From Mytilus californianus (taxonomy: Eukaryota > Mollusca > Bivalvia > Mytilida > Mytilidae), in the NCBI RefSeq assembly GCF_021869535.1, contig NW_026262744.1, positions 62,001 to 126,000 on the forward strand: a stretch of 64,000 bases of DNA, written 5' to 3'. Shown in pieces: positions 45,201-54,987 of the stretch (the first letter of the stretch is position 1; each line of letters opens with the position of its first letter). The notes beneath the pieces are model-generated. The model did not search any database. It was not told the DNA's origin and saw nothing but the letters and a program-made list of their open reading frames with translations. Both the position numbers and the translations under genes were made by a program.

Positions 45201-45343
45201 ATTTAACCATTGGTTAGGTAACTTATCCAGTGGCTTACTAACCATACTCCCATTTTGCCTTGTAGCAATGGAAAAATAGCCAACGGATAGTAAGCCACTG
45301 GATAACATATTTATCCGTTGGATAAGATAACCAATGGCTAAAT
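45201..45343. repeat. nested palindrome with three stems
   Basis: Outer stem 45201-45216 with 45328-45343 ('atttaaccattggtta' / 'taaccaatggctaaat'). Middle stem 45222-45240 with 45288-45305 ('ttatccagtggcttacta' / 'tagtaagccactggataa'). Inner pair 'ccaacggata' / 'tatccgttgg' at about 45279-45288 and 45311-45320. It is probably a fold-back transposon or its end-to-end relic. Confidence 0.85.
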
Positions 45344-46426
45344 TTAGATATAGTTTTGAGGAACCCAGTCCTGATGTATTAATAATATTAAGACAAACTT
45401 CAAATGTAATACCAGTCTCATTATTTATTCCATTCAATGCCACATTTTACTGAAAGAAGTGCTCTGTGATTTGCCTTGAAATGAAAAGAAAAAAACAACA
45501 TCAGATGAATTGAAAAAATGTGTAGATGATATTGTTCTTGAACGCCTACAAGATACATTTATCCACTTTTGTTTTCAATCTCTCACGTTATCCTCAATCA
45601 ATATATCTCTTTCAGATTTATGTATGATAAAATTAATCTCATACAAAATCCTGGTATCTATGATGCGTTTATATACATTAAGGCTTTAATTGTATACATA
45701 CCATACATCTATTACAGCAAAACATGTATGTACCTATTCATATGACGAATGAACTTGCCAGGAAAGTACACATTTGTGGATCCTTGTACTCTACTACCAT
45801 ATATGCTGTTGATGGCACAGGTAAAAATGTTGTATTACATGTACATTTTACAAAAGACATTAAATGCATTGAAATTTATGATACTTGCACAAAAATAACT
45901 TTCCAAAAATTATTATGATGTATCCGAAGCAAATGTAAGGTAATTTTAAAAATATTCATTAGGCCCTTACACATATTTTTGTTAATCATTGTTAATCTTG
46001 CAATACTGTAGCATTCAATTTTTATGTGTAATATTCAAGACACTTAAGTTTATGTTTGATTTTTCCATTAAATTTGTAACTTATCTCACCAGTATGGAAA
46101 TCTTCAGAAATATGTCAAGTGATAAACAAATTATTGCTTTCTTTATAATTCTGATTTACCATGGATAATTCATACAATAATAAAACTTGGATGTGTCTTC
46201 CGTTAAATACATTATAATGTCAATAAGAAACGACAAGTATCAAAGGAAGTTGATGAACAACAGCAATAAAGATATTACACAGATTTCAGCTCAATATCAA
46301 AGGTGTATCCCCATGTACTTGTTGGGAAAATGTGCTAAACATCTGGTACAGATGTCAAGTACAGCACAGGTGACATTACTAAATCAAGATATTAAATAAT
46401 GAAGATTTTTTTCTTCCGATTTTCAG
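45344..46426. other. no assigned gene
   Basis: Frames at 45724-45918 (MYVPIHMTNELARKVHICGS...) and 46187-46399 are modest and unassigned. They could be part of the gene whose exons follow, but I see no supporting splice signals. Confidence 0.3.
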
Positions 46427-47089
46427 GATGAAATTGAAAGAACAGCCAAATCCAGATCAGATGTTACGCAAGCTGTAAAGGCAACAATGCCTATGGTTTT
46501 TAATGATGAAGAATTGCAGCCTGAAAATTGCCAAATTTAGTCCAAAAAAAAGAATACAAAAACGGATGACCCAAGACCTGGCCTTGATGAAACCAAAAGA
46601 AGTTTCTTGGAAGGTAAGTAATTGATGTAGTGTATACTGTTGATGCATTTATATACCGGTACATGTATAAGAAAATCAAACTTCTGGATTTAATGTAGTT
46701 TGCCACCAAAATAGCTTGGTTTACGGCATATTTGGTCAAACACAAGTATGAATTTCATGGCATTTATTAATAACATGAGTCAAAATACAGAGAATCGAGT
46801 CTAAACAAAATACTTGAATATATTTTTGATCAAAGTTTGACTGACATGAGATGAGTAATAAAAAAGAAAAATAACTTTTGTTCAACAACTGTAAAAAAAA
46901 ATGTTATCTTTCTACCGTTACATATAAATCCTGGAACAACAAATGTGCAAACAATTAAATTTGTATTAGTTATTATAATATAACACTCGCTTTATATTTT
47001 CAGATTTAATAGCCAAGGTCTATACAGTAGCAATAAAGGAAGTGAGAGGAAAGATGAGGGATAGACTTAAAATGTTTTCCAGGAAATAG
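46427..47089 (+). pseudogene. last two exons of an unidentified gene, with one in-frame TAG
   Basis: Exon 46427-46613 follows ttccgattttcag and ends at a consensus donor (aag-gtaagt). It reads DEIERTAKSRSDVTQAVKAT, MPMVFNDEELQPENCQI, TAG (46538-46540), SKKKNTKTDDPRPGLDETKR, SFLE plus one base. The second exon, 47004-47089, follows tttatattttcag. The phase fits exactly (G plus AT gives Asp): DLIAKVYTVAIKEVRGKMRD, RLKMFSRK, stop. The matching phase and four good splice signals argue for a real gene structure; the single TAG argues for a recent pseudogene, a sequence error or readthrough. The product looks soluble and basic at its C-terminus. I do not recognise the family. Confidence 0.52.
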
Positions 47090-47455
47090 GACAGGAGATA
47101 TTGCTAGACACTGTTTAATAATTGACAGTCTATCTTTAACTTAATTGAGACAAAAATTATCATTGACATTTTTATTTTCATTATCAGTGTTTCATATTGG
47201 AATTAAACATATCAATTTTTATTTTGTATGTTTTTTATGATATTTTATTCAGTGTTTATTGTTTACAACTTCAAGAAATCAAATAAAATGCTTACTAAAT
47301 ATACTTTCAGCAATCCTGTGATTGTTTTTTTGCAAACAATTTTATCTAGCGTATTCAATAGTTTTCATACAAGAAAATACATATTCTTTTTACAATTTTA
47401 ATTGGTTAAAATTTATAACATTTGAATCACTCAGATGAATTTGCAGAAAAAAACT
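47090..47455. other. 3' flank, no further gene seen
   Basis: AT-rich; an AATAAA-like 'caaataaaatg' at about 47280 could serve polyadenylation of the preceding gene. Confidence 0.3.
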
Positions 47456-47459
47456 TTAG

Positions 47460-47745
47460 CCTGAGAGAGTCTCTGCTTTATGAGGAAGATCTAGCGCTGG
47501 TATAATGGTCAGTCGGAGACTGATGTTAAGTGATGTGGGATAAAGCTGGGATTGATGTAATACAAAGCTGGGATTAATATTTGGGACAACCTGGGACTAT
47601 TACAAAAAAATCCAGCTTTCAAAAATATCTCAGGATAACCTGGGATAATCCTTGTTCCAATACCGTCCCACATAATCCTAGATTAAAAACCTAGGATAAA
47701 CTGGGATCTTTTTCCAGCTTTATCCAAGGATTATCCTTGGAATTC
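47460..47745. repeat. fold-back cluster of 'ctgggat' and 'ggataaagctgg' words
   Basis: 'ggataaagctgg' near 47529 is repeated inverted as 'ccagctttatcc' near 47713. 'ctgggat' recurs six or more times. 'ccaaggat-t-atccttgg' at 47724-47740 is a perfect 17-bp palindrome about a central base. It is probably a small fold-back element. Confidence 0.6.
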
Positions 47746-48680
47746 CAACTGTTTTGTTCACAGAGGTATATTTGTTATTTTGACAAATACAATGTAGCTT
47801 CATATATAATATGTTTATTATGCATTAGTTTTGTCCATGTTCATTGATGCTGTGATATTTAATGCTTACATCTATAACTAGAGCTGCCTGACTGGATAGT
47901 GTGACTAAATTACCCATTATAACCCTGTGTATGCATTTTAGTTGCTGCTTTTGAATTCAGTATTGAGACAACAAACTTTTGAGATATACAAATTTCAGTT
48001 ATTTATTTTAAAAAATCATTGCATTTGCCTCGGTCATGTTTGTGTTAGGTTTACACAAGGTTTCTGATAGGTCTACATACATATATTCTCCAAATTTAAT
48101 GCATCTAAATATTGCAAATCTTTGATGACAGATTCAAATATGAGTTTTAATAAATGTTATTAAAAAATAACAGAAATTTTATGTATGTATGTCTTTTTGC
48201 CTTTTACTAATGAATGAAAAGATCATATACACTTTTTAATTTCCATCTAATTGACATCGCTTTCCCAAAATGCATTGGCAAGAGTAGCTACCATCCTTAA
48301 AGTTTGGTTGAACATCAGCCAAGTTCTCAAGAGAACAGTTATGCCCCAAACATATAGCCCATGATAGGGTCATGGTCAAAACATCTGGTATTTGATATAA
48401 AATACACTTCCTAATAAATTTACCTTAGCAACCTAATCACACTTATTGTGCTGGTTAAGTTTCAACTGGAATTGTATACATTGTAGGACATTTGACAAGT
48501 CAAATAAAATTTTGCTCAACTGGTTTACCAATTTTTTATTAGAAATTATAGCACCACAGGCAAAAAAATATGGCACCATATCGAGCCTGATAGGACCACC
48601 TGCCAACTCATTCATCACTGTGCTGAAAGGGTCTGGGGATAACACAGTCAATTTTAGTTATACAGTACAAAAGTTTTACC
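47746..48680. other. no gene seen
   Basis: AT-rich; frames at 48433-48826 run into the SINE and are not genes. Confidence 0.4.
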
Positions 48681-49100
48681 TCCCCAAGGGTGACTGGGGA
48701 ATAGAAGTATGGTCACCATTGGTCTTCCTCCGACCGGCAGTAAAACCCTTGCCGAAGTGGGGCGTCCGTTTGGCTGTGTGGGATGTACAAATTTGCAGCC
48801 ACGTCCGGTCAGATTGGGGACGTTAAATCCGATGCCTCGTGTAAAGAGAGTGCCACGCTCTTTGCACGTTAAGAACCCTTGCAACAACTCTTTGGGGTCC
48901 GTAGGTGACCTGTTGTAAGGCTAAATTTCTGTCTCTATCCAATATACCCTCATTTCCCGTGGCAGTCTAAATTTCTCCGACCTTAATCAAGGTAGCCCCT
49001 TTCACAGAACCTACCTATTGTATTTATTGTTAACTTGTTCTCGTCCTGAATATGCATGAAATATTTGCCACTGGATGTTAAGCAACCAACAATCAATCAA
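48681..49100 (+). mobile_element. SINE copy H, full length, plus orientation
   Basis: The only full-length copy with its sense strand on plus: head 'tccccaagggtgactgg' at 48681, (CAAT) tail ending at 49100. Young type with a few private changes. I find no convincing target-site duplication. Confidence 0.92.
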
Positions 49101-49782
49101 TTTAGTATAATAATTTTAAGACTTCGAATAACAATTAGCTTTTGAGAAAAGAAATGGTAGAAATTTCTACACGTTTTGCTTTTCTTCATCCAGTCTATTA
49201 AATAAAGTTGCTTTTCACCATATTTTTTTGTTCATATGCAATTTAAAGGAGATAATTGTAATTGTAGAATAAGTGAATCATACTTATATCTGTCAGATTC
49301 CTGTTTCAGTTTCTGTTACTCTGAATACCAACGAACTATTTGATTTATAAATCTTCCTAAAATTTATTGTTGCATAAAAAAATGAATAAATGATTATAAT
49401 AGACACTATTTTATATTTGAAATACTGTAAACTATATAATCTAGGTAAATAATGATGTCTATGACTGCAGAGATTTTGTTCGTGTTGTCACAAAGGGCTA
49501 TATTGTTTTAGCAGCCTAACAATACTTAATCTGACAGGTGTTAGTGTTGTACACAAATTAACTGACAATATGACCAAACAGGGAAAGAATTTCAAGAGGA
49601 TACAGTTGAAATTACATTGCAGCCAAACCATTTGAACATAATGGTCAGGACAATAACAGAGTACCTAGTGGATATCCAGGTTGTCAAAAGACATTTGCAA
49701 TAAATAGAAAATGTAAGGAAAAACGCAGAAATATATGTATGTATACAGATTTCTAGCATTTAAAGTTCCCAGAAATAAACTA
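49101..49782. other. no gene seen
   Basis: AT-rich. 'aataattttaagacttcga' at about 49108 is shared with about 17021. Confidence 0.35.
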
Positions 49783-49793
49783 AAAGCAGAAAG

Positions 49794-50177
49794 TATTGAT
49801 TGATTGATTGTTGGTTGCTTTACGTCCAGTGGCAAATATTTCATGCATATTCAGGACGAGAACAAGTTCACAATAAATACAATAGGTAGGTTCTGTAATA
49901 GATTAAGGGATTGAGGTCGGAGAAATTTAGACTGCCACGGGAAATGAGGGTATATTGGATAGGGACAGAAATTTAGCCTTGCAACAGGTCACCTACGGAC
50001 CCCTCACTTTCCTGACACGAGGCATCGGATTTAACGTCCCCATTCTGACCGGACGTGGCTGCAAATTTGTACATCCCGCACAGCCAAACGGACGCCCCAC
50101 TTTAGCACGGGTTTTACTGCCGGTCGGAGGAAGACCAATGGTGACCATACTTCTATTCCCCAGTCACCCTTGGGGGT
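49794..50177 (-). mobile_element. SINE copy I, internally deleted, with target-site duplication
   Basis: Young-type SINE lacking about 40-50 bp of the middle ('ccctcactttcctgacacgagg' replaces the usual 'caaagagttgtt...ctctttacacgagg'). An 11-bp direct repeat AAAGCAGAAAG at 49783-49793 and 50178-50188 marks the insertion. Confidence 0.93.
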
Positions 50178-50450
50178 AAAGCAGAAAGCAAAAAGTAAAT
50201 AACAAACTTGATTCTGATAACTGACAATGAAGATCACAAGTTAAATTACCCATGCATTTTTTAGAGAGAGATGGTCTATACGACTGGGTACGATAAAAAA
50301 GAAAATGACAGTGATTGTATAGTACGTAGGTGGAGTTTAGACACTCTAAAGTATACATTGCACAGTCATACCAAATACCATTTACAGAGGGAAAATGTTG
50401 GCATTTGGGAAAGAAGATCACCTTAGGAGATTTAATGAAGTTTATTACAG

Positions 50451-50709
50451 GGTCTCAACTGTTCCCCCAGGGGGTTTTGATTGTAAATTTACATTAAACT
50501 TCACAAAAGATACATGTTATCCATCTGTATCAGCATGTACATTTGACCTAAAACATCCACTAATTTTGACATCATTCCCAAAATTCAAGGAAGTTATGAT
50601 GGAGTCCATCATCTCCGGCTCTGGCTTTGGAATGATTATCAGACCTGGGGTTATTAAAAATCTAATTAATTTAAAAAAATTAATTAATTACAAATTTAAA
50701 AGTAAATAA
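50451..50709 (+). CDS. HECT-like E3 ligase C-terminal exon
   Basis: After an acceptor-like 'aagtttattacag' the frame reads VSTVPPGGFDCKFTLNF, YPSVSACTFDLKHP, ILTSFPKFKEVMMESI and SGSGFGMI, then a short tail to TAA 50709. The layout (PP-GF, then P--S-C--xL with the candidate catalytic cysteine, then FKE-M---I, GFG) fits the C-lobe of HECT ubiquitin ligases as I know the domain. The cysteine would carry ubiquitin as a thioester. Upstream HECT exons are not visible in the preceding 1 kb, where a SINE lies at 49794-50177. It may be a real terminal exon or a captured fragment. Confidence 0.45.
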
Positions 50710-51130
50710 ATGTAATGTGTTGTTCAGCATAGCATATTTTCATTTACATGTAAGGGCTATTCCATTTAAATGTATGTGGGAGGGTAGGAAGGGACTATCA
50801 AAAAATCCCTACAACCAAGAATTGATTTTGTTGGGCCTGCGAGGGATAAAAGTGAGACAGAGCGATCCTACATTCAGGCGGCGTTGACTACAAATATTCA
50901 CTCTATAGTTAAAGTTAAATCAAATTTTAATAACTTTCTTAAACTATCCTGAATTCTACCAAACTTGGACAGAAGATTGTTCATGATCATAAGATAGTAG
51001 TAAATTTTGTAAAAAAAATCTTCTTTTTTTCTGTATATTACTTATTAATAGACTTAGTTTTTCTTATAGTTAACATTACATACAGTCTGCAGTTGAGGGG
51101 GCTCGCGGGTATAAATCAATTTTTTTTTAT
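50710..51130. other. no gene seen
   Basis: AT-rich, with no feature. Confidence 0.35.
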
Positions 51131-51755
51131 ACTGATCTTGATTCTGTTCCGTATTTTTCGATAGTAATAAATAACATTGTATTATTTTTCTGTATTTCAT
51201 AAAAAACACTAGTATATACTGACCTTGAATCTGTCCCGTATTTTTAAAAAGTTATATATACATCATTATATAATTCAAGTATTTCTTCTATCATTTACAA
51301 ATAACTAGTATTTACTGATCTTGATTCTGTTCCGTATTTTTCAATAGTAATAAATAACATTGTATAATTTTTCTATGTTTCATAAAGAACACTAGTATAA
51401 TCTGATCTTGAATCTGTCCCGTATTTTTCAATAGTAATACATCACATTGTATATTTTTTTCTATATTTCATAAATAACACTAGTATATACTGATTATGAA
51501 TCTGTCCCGGTTTTTTTTTCAGTAGTTATATATACCATCGTATAACTGTTTAATAGGTTCGTCTTCTATTTTATTATGCAGTCGTTCTATAAACTGATCT
51601 TGAATCGATACCGTATATAATAAGTAATATATACCAATAATTCAGCTTTAATCCATTGATGATATTAAGAATGTGAACTTAATCTTTGACGGAATAAAGT
51701 GATTTTTAATCATTATCTCTTATAATACTGTAATACGGGATAGAATCAAGAATAT
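51131..51755. repeat. ~90-bp tandem repeat, six units, plus one inverted unit
   Basis: Units start at 51131, 51218, 51314, 51401, 51489 and 51593, each with 'actgatcttgaatctgtccc'-like sequence followed by 'gtatttttcaatagtaat'. Spacing is 87, 96, 87, 88 and 104 bp. At about 51731-51755 'aatacgggatagaatcaaga' is the reverse complement of the unit start. Confidence 0.88.
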
Positions 51756-52795
51756 ATTAATAAAGTCTTATATAATATGAGTTTCCATTTAAAATTTTAA
51801 AACACGATTTAGCCAAATCAACTGTAATTGTCTTCTGAATACCGTTATTTTAGTTTCTTACATAATACATGGAGGCCGCCATTTTGTCGCATTGGGTCCC
51901 ATGGTTTAATCTGACAACAAAAGTGGAGCAATACTTGCACCAAACACCAGCTTCAATAACCGATGGGTCAAGCATTGTCCGTTTAAATTGCAGAGTTAGG
52001 AGTCTTAAAGACAAATGTACCGATAAATATAGACAGAGTGCTTCTACCAGGGATACCACAGAATTGTCAGATCTGGACAGAATAAAACTAGAATCGTTGC
52101 TGAGACACCAGACAGATAAAGAGACCAATTAATGAAATAGACTTGATGAAAAAGGAGACAGATGACCTTTAGAATGATATGAGAAACAGATGCGGTCCAG
52201 GAAACCACAAAAGAGGCCGGAAATATGTGCCGGTGAAAACCTTTTCGGTGTGATGACATGAATTACAACTAGGTTAAGGAAAATACGGACAGAGGTGCCA
52301 CATACAAAGATACGATTTAGTTTCATTGATATGCGTATAATTTAAAATATGAAAGAAAATTATCAAAAAATTATAGACACAACAAATTATAAGAGTGATG
52401 TCTACTACACAGGCGCCTGAGGCTAAAATAGCGTTACTTAACCGGTTCGGTTAAAATAAAAACTTAAATAAGTTGTCAAGTAGTTTTCATTGGTACAAAT
52501 TAATTTTAACAAGTCAACTTCTTATCAACAGGTATTTGACAGTTTACAATCCATAGGTTTCTGTTTGAGTTATGGGCGTGTTTGACCTTATTGGAAATAT
52601 TTGCAGGAAATTTCAAATCTGCAGTAACTGATGCTTTGAACGATAAGAAACGGATTCGCTATGTATAAGATACCATTAATTGGTAGACTATGTTCATGAC
52701 GAGAGGAAAGACAACCAGGGTAAAAAATGCACCAGGCTTTGAAATTTGCTGTGATCGTTCAGACCCTATCTTTTGACAAGAACAGCAGCATTAGT
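51756..52795. other. possible 5' part of the transposase-like relic
   Basis: The frame 51869-52132 (NCRVRSLKDKCTDKYRQSAS...) is hydrophilic and starts with ATG in an 'acATGg' context, but is not recognised. The rest has short open stretches in shifting frames. Confidence 0.3.
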
Positions 52796-52799
52796 TAAG

Positions 52800-53370
52800 A
52801 GGAATGGAATCATATCACGGAGGAATATGGCATACATAATATATCCTTTATATTGCCGTCTTACTCATTTCATACTTTAAACTGTTTGAAAAAGTAATAA
52901 CAAAACAGATTATTGGTCCATTTAGTGAGCAATTAAAGAAGAAAAAAAAGGGTAGTTCCTTTACCTGTACTACACCGATTTTAATAAACAAAAATGTGAT
53001 GCAGTAAAGATAATGGATTACCATGAGAATGTCTTAAGTGACTCTTATGAGAGAGCAGGTTTGGACATGATCAGCAATACTCACATTCATTGCAGGGGTG
53101 ATCAGTTGACACGTGAGCGATATTTTAGAATTTGAACATCTATCCCCAACAACTTTTGAACAGTTTCATTTGCAAATAAACTATGTGGAATTGATATTCA
53201 AGCGTTTGTCGAGTGAAGGATTACAGGTCAGGTACAAGGCAGAAAGAGTGTCTTAGAAAATAAATTAGCCAAATCAAATAGGAAAATAGGACCGAATTCT
53301 ATAGTGACATTATCTCCTGACATTTAACGTTCTGTTGACAGTTATATAAGAGAGTATTTTTTTTTAAACT
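52800..53370 (+). pseudogene. decayed transposase-like gene with a GDQLTRER motif
   Basis: In changing frames one can read PILINKNVMQ, DYHENVLSDSYERAGLDM, SNTHIHCRGDQLTRERYF, SIPNNF, VSFANKLCGI, ENKLAKSNRKIGPNSIV and SYIREYFF. The HIH-RGDQLTRER core and the order of segments resemble a conserved multi-copy protein family of cnidarians and molluscs that I associate with DUF6589. The name and any transposase role are from memory and inference. Many stops and frameshifts show long decay. The ~90-bp array with its inverted unit lies about 1 kb upstream and could be part of the same element's end. Confidence 0.4.
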
Positions 53371-53999
53371 GAGCAACGGCGGAGATCTGACATAGCAAGA
53401 TCATCTGGCGATACTTTGGATCAAATTGAAAATCAAATTATAAATGTTGTTCCAGGTTTGAAGGACATGAATACCAAATCATGATTAAATGCCGGAAACA
53501 AGATATCATATGAAACATTGGAGTGAAGTTCATGTAGAAAAGATCACCGTATATGTGTGTATTGTATGTAGAGAGGTTCGCGTATAGAGAAAGGGCAATG
53601 CAACAAGCGTCCGTCGTTCATAGGAAGGAGAGGATGACAACTACATTAAAAAATTGAAGTAAATAATTAAAAGTACAAGAGAGATTATGGTACGCTACCT
53701 TATCGTAAGTGAACACCATTTTAAAGGAAATCAATCTATGAGAGGGAGAAAAGGAAGGCATAAGAGGAAAGAAAGCCTGCTAAAAAGAAAAATTGAGAAG
53801 GACCGGGGTTCAATTAACTGTTATTAATGATATTATTTCGATTCTTTTGATACTTCAATTTATAACTTGAGTGTTTACAAGTTTCCAATTCCAGTTATAC
53901 ACTTTTTGTTAGCCATTTTGCATGTTGATTGTTGCAGCAAGATATTTATTTTGTATTAAATTTGGATTTTGCATGTTGATTGCCTTTTGAGAAAGCAAT
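53371..53999. other. no gene seen
   Basis: Decayed DNA; a 17-bp direct repeat 'attttgcatgttgattg' at 53915 and 53966 lies just before the LINE 5' end. Confidence 0.4.
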
Positions 54000-54987
54000 C
54001 TAGAGTCCCCAGTGGATACTCCCAGTCTGGGGAGGAAATACCTGTATTCAGAAGTGTGTGCAGAGAAATGGGTTGGCCTACCTCGGCCTAGTTTCGCATT
54101 CAGCCTGCGGCTAACATCACCAGCACTGTGTTCTTCACTGGAGGGTTATGGCAACCTTGATCCACCTGTTGCCACCTTCCAAATAGAGTATCATCGCCAC
54201 CGAGAAATCCATTTATTCGGTTTTTGTTCCCCCCGGTGGATCGCTATCCTTGCCGTGGTCGGGGGGCTTGCGTGTCTCAGTGACCCCAAGAGCTATGCCA
54301 GTTGGAGCTTCGTCTCCTGGTAGGGTTACCCATGCTGGACAGGTCGAAGGGTAGAGACCAGACTAAAGTGATCCGAACATCGTAAGAGTTGCCCGATGTT
54401 TTGAATAAAATAGGCTCTCCAACCCGTTGGCCGTGGGTTGCTACCCGTGTCGGTGGTTGACGAGATCCTTGCGGATGAGGGCTGTAGCCAGACTCCTTAC
54501 GGTCAGAAAATACCCGGACGGACAAGACTATAGTTCAATAAGCTGCTTTGGCTCCAATATCATCTAAACGGGAGGTCGGATGGACCCGGTTCGATCAATC
54601 GGCTGGTCATGTCGAGCCCTTCAGTTAATCCTCAACAATAAGCTTTCTTGTAACAATTTTCATGATATACACATGTGTTTTAAATAAAGCTATTTATATT
54701 TCGGATAACTGAAGAAGGCGATGGCTCATGGGTCAATCAAGTGGTACGCTTTCTATTTCGCTTGATGGATACGCTCTGCTTGAGTATACCATTCTTGGAA
54801 CATCTGGTGCTTTCCGCAGTGGATCTTGGGTGCTAATTTTGGGGACCAGCTACGTTATACATGTTATACTTGGAGCTCGTTTTCAGCATTAGCACTTGAC
54901 CCCGGCTCGCCACGGAAACACAGCATCGCCCTTGTAGGCACTCCGAGGTGGGTGGATGACAAGAATGGTGAATCTTTCTCATTTCCT

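Noticed and set aside
44958..45443. 161-aa minus-strand frame
   Set aside because: Crosses the three-stem palindrome at 45201-45343, so much of it is repeat; no domain seen.
48681..48760. Possible tRNA-like head of the SINE
   Set aside because: I could not find a credible A box and B box at normal spacing, nor a cloverleaf; not reported as a tRNA.
54000..54030. Target-site duplication for the I/Nimb-like LINE
   Set aside because: No repeat longer than a few bases matches the sequence after 60389, and the 5' end is uncertain.
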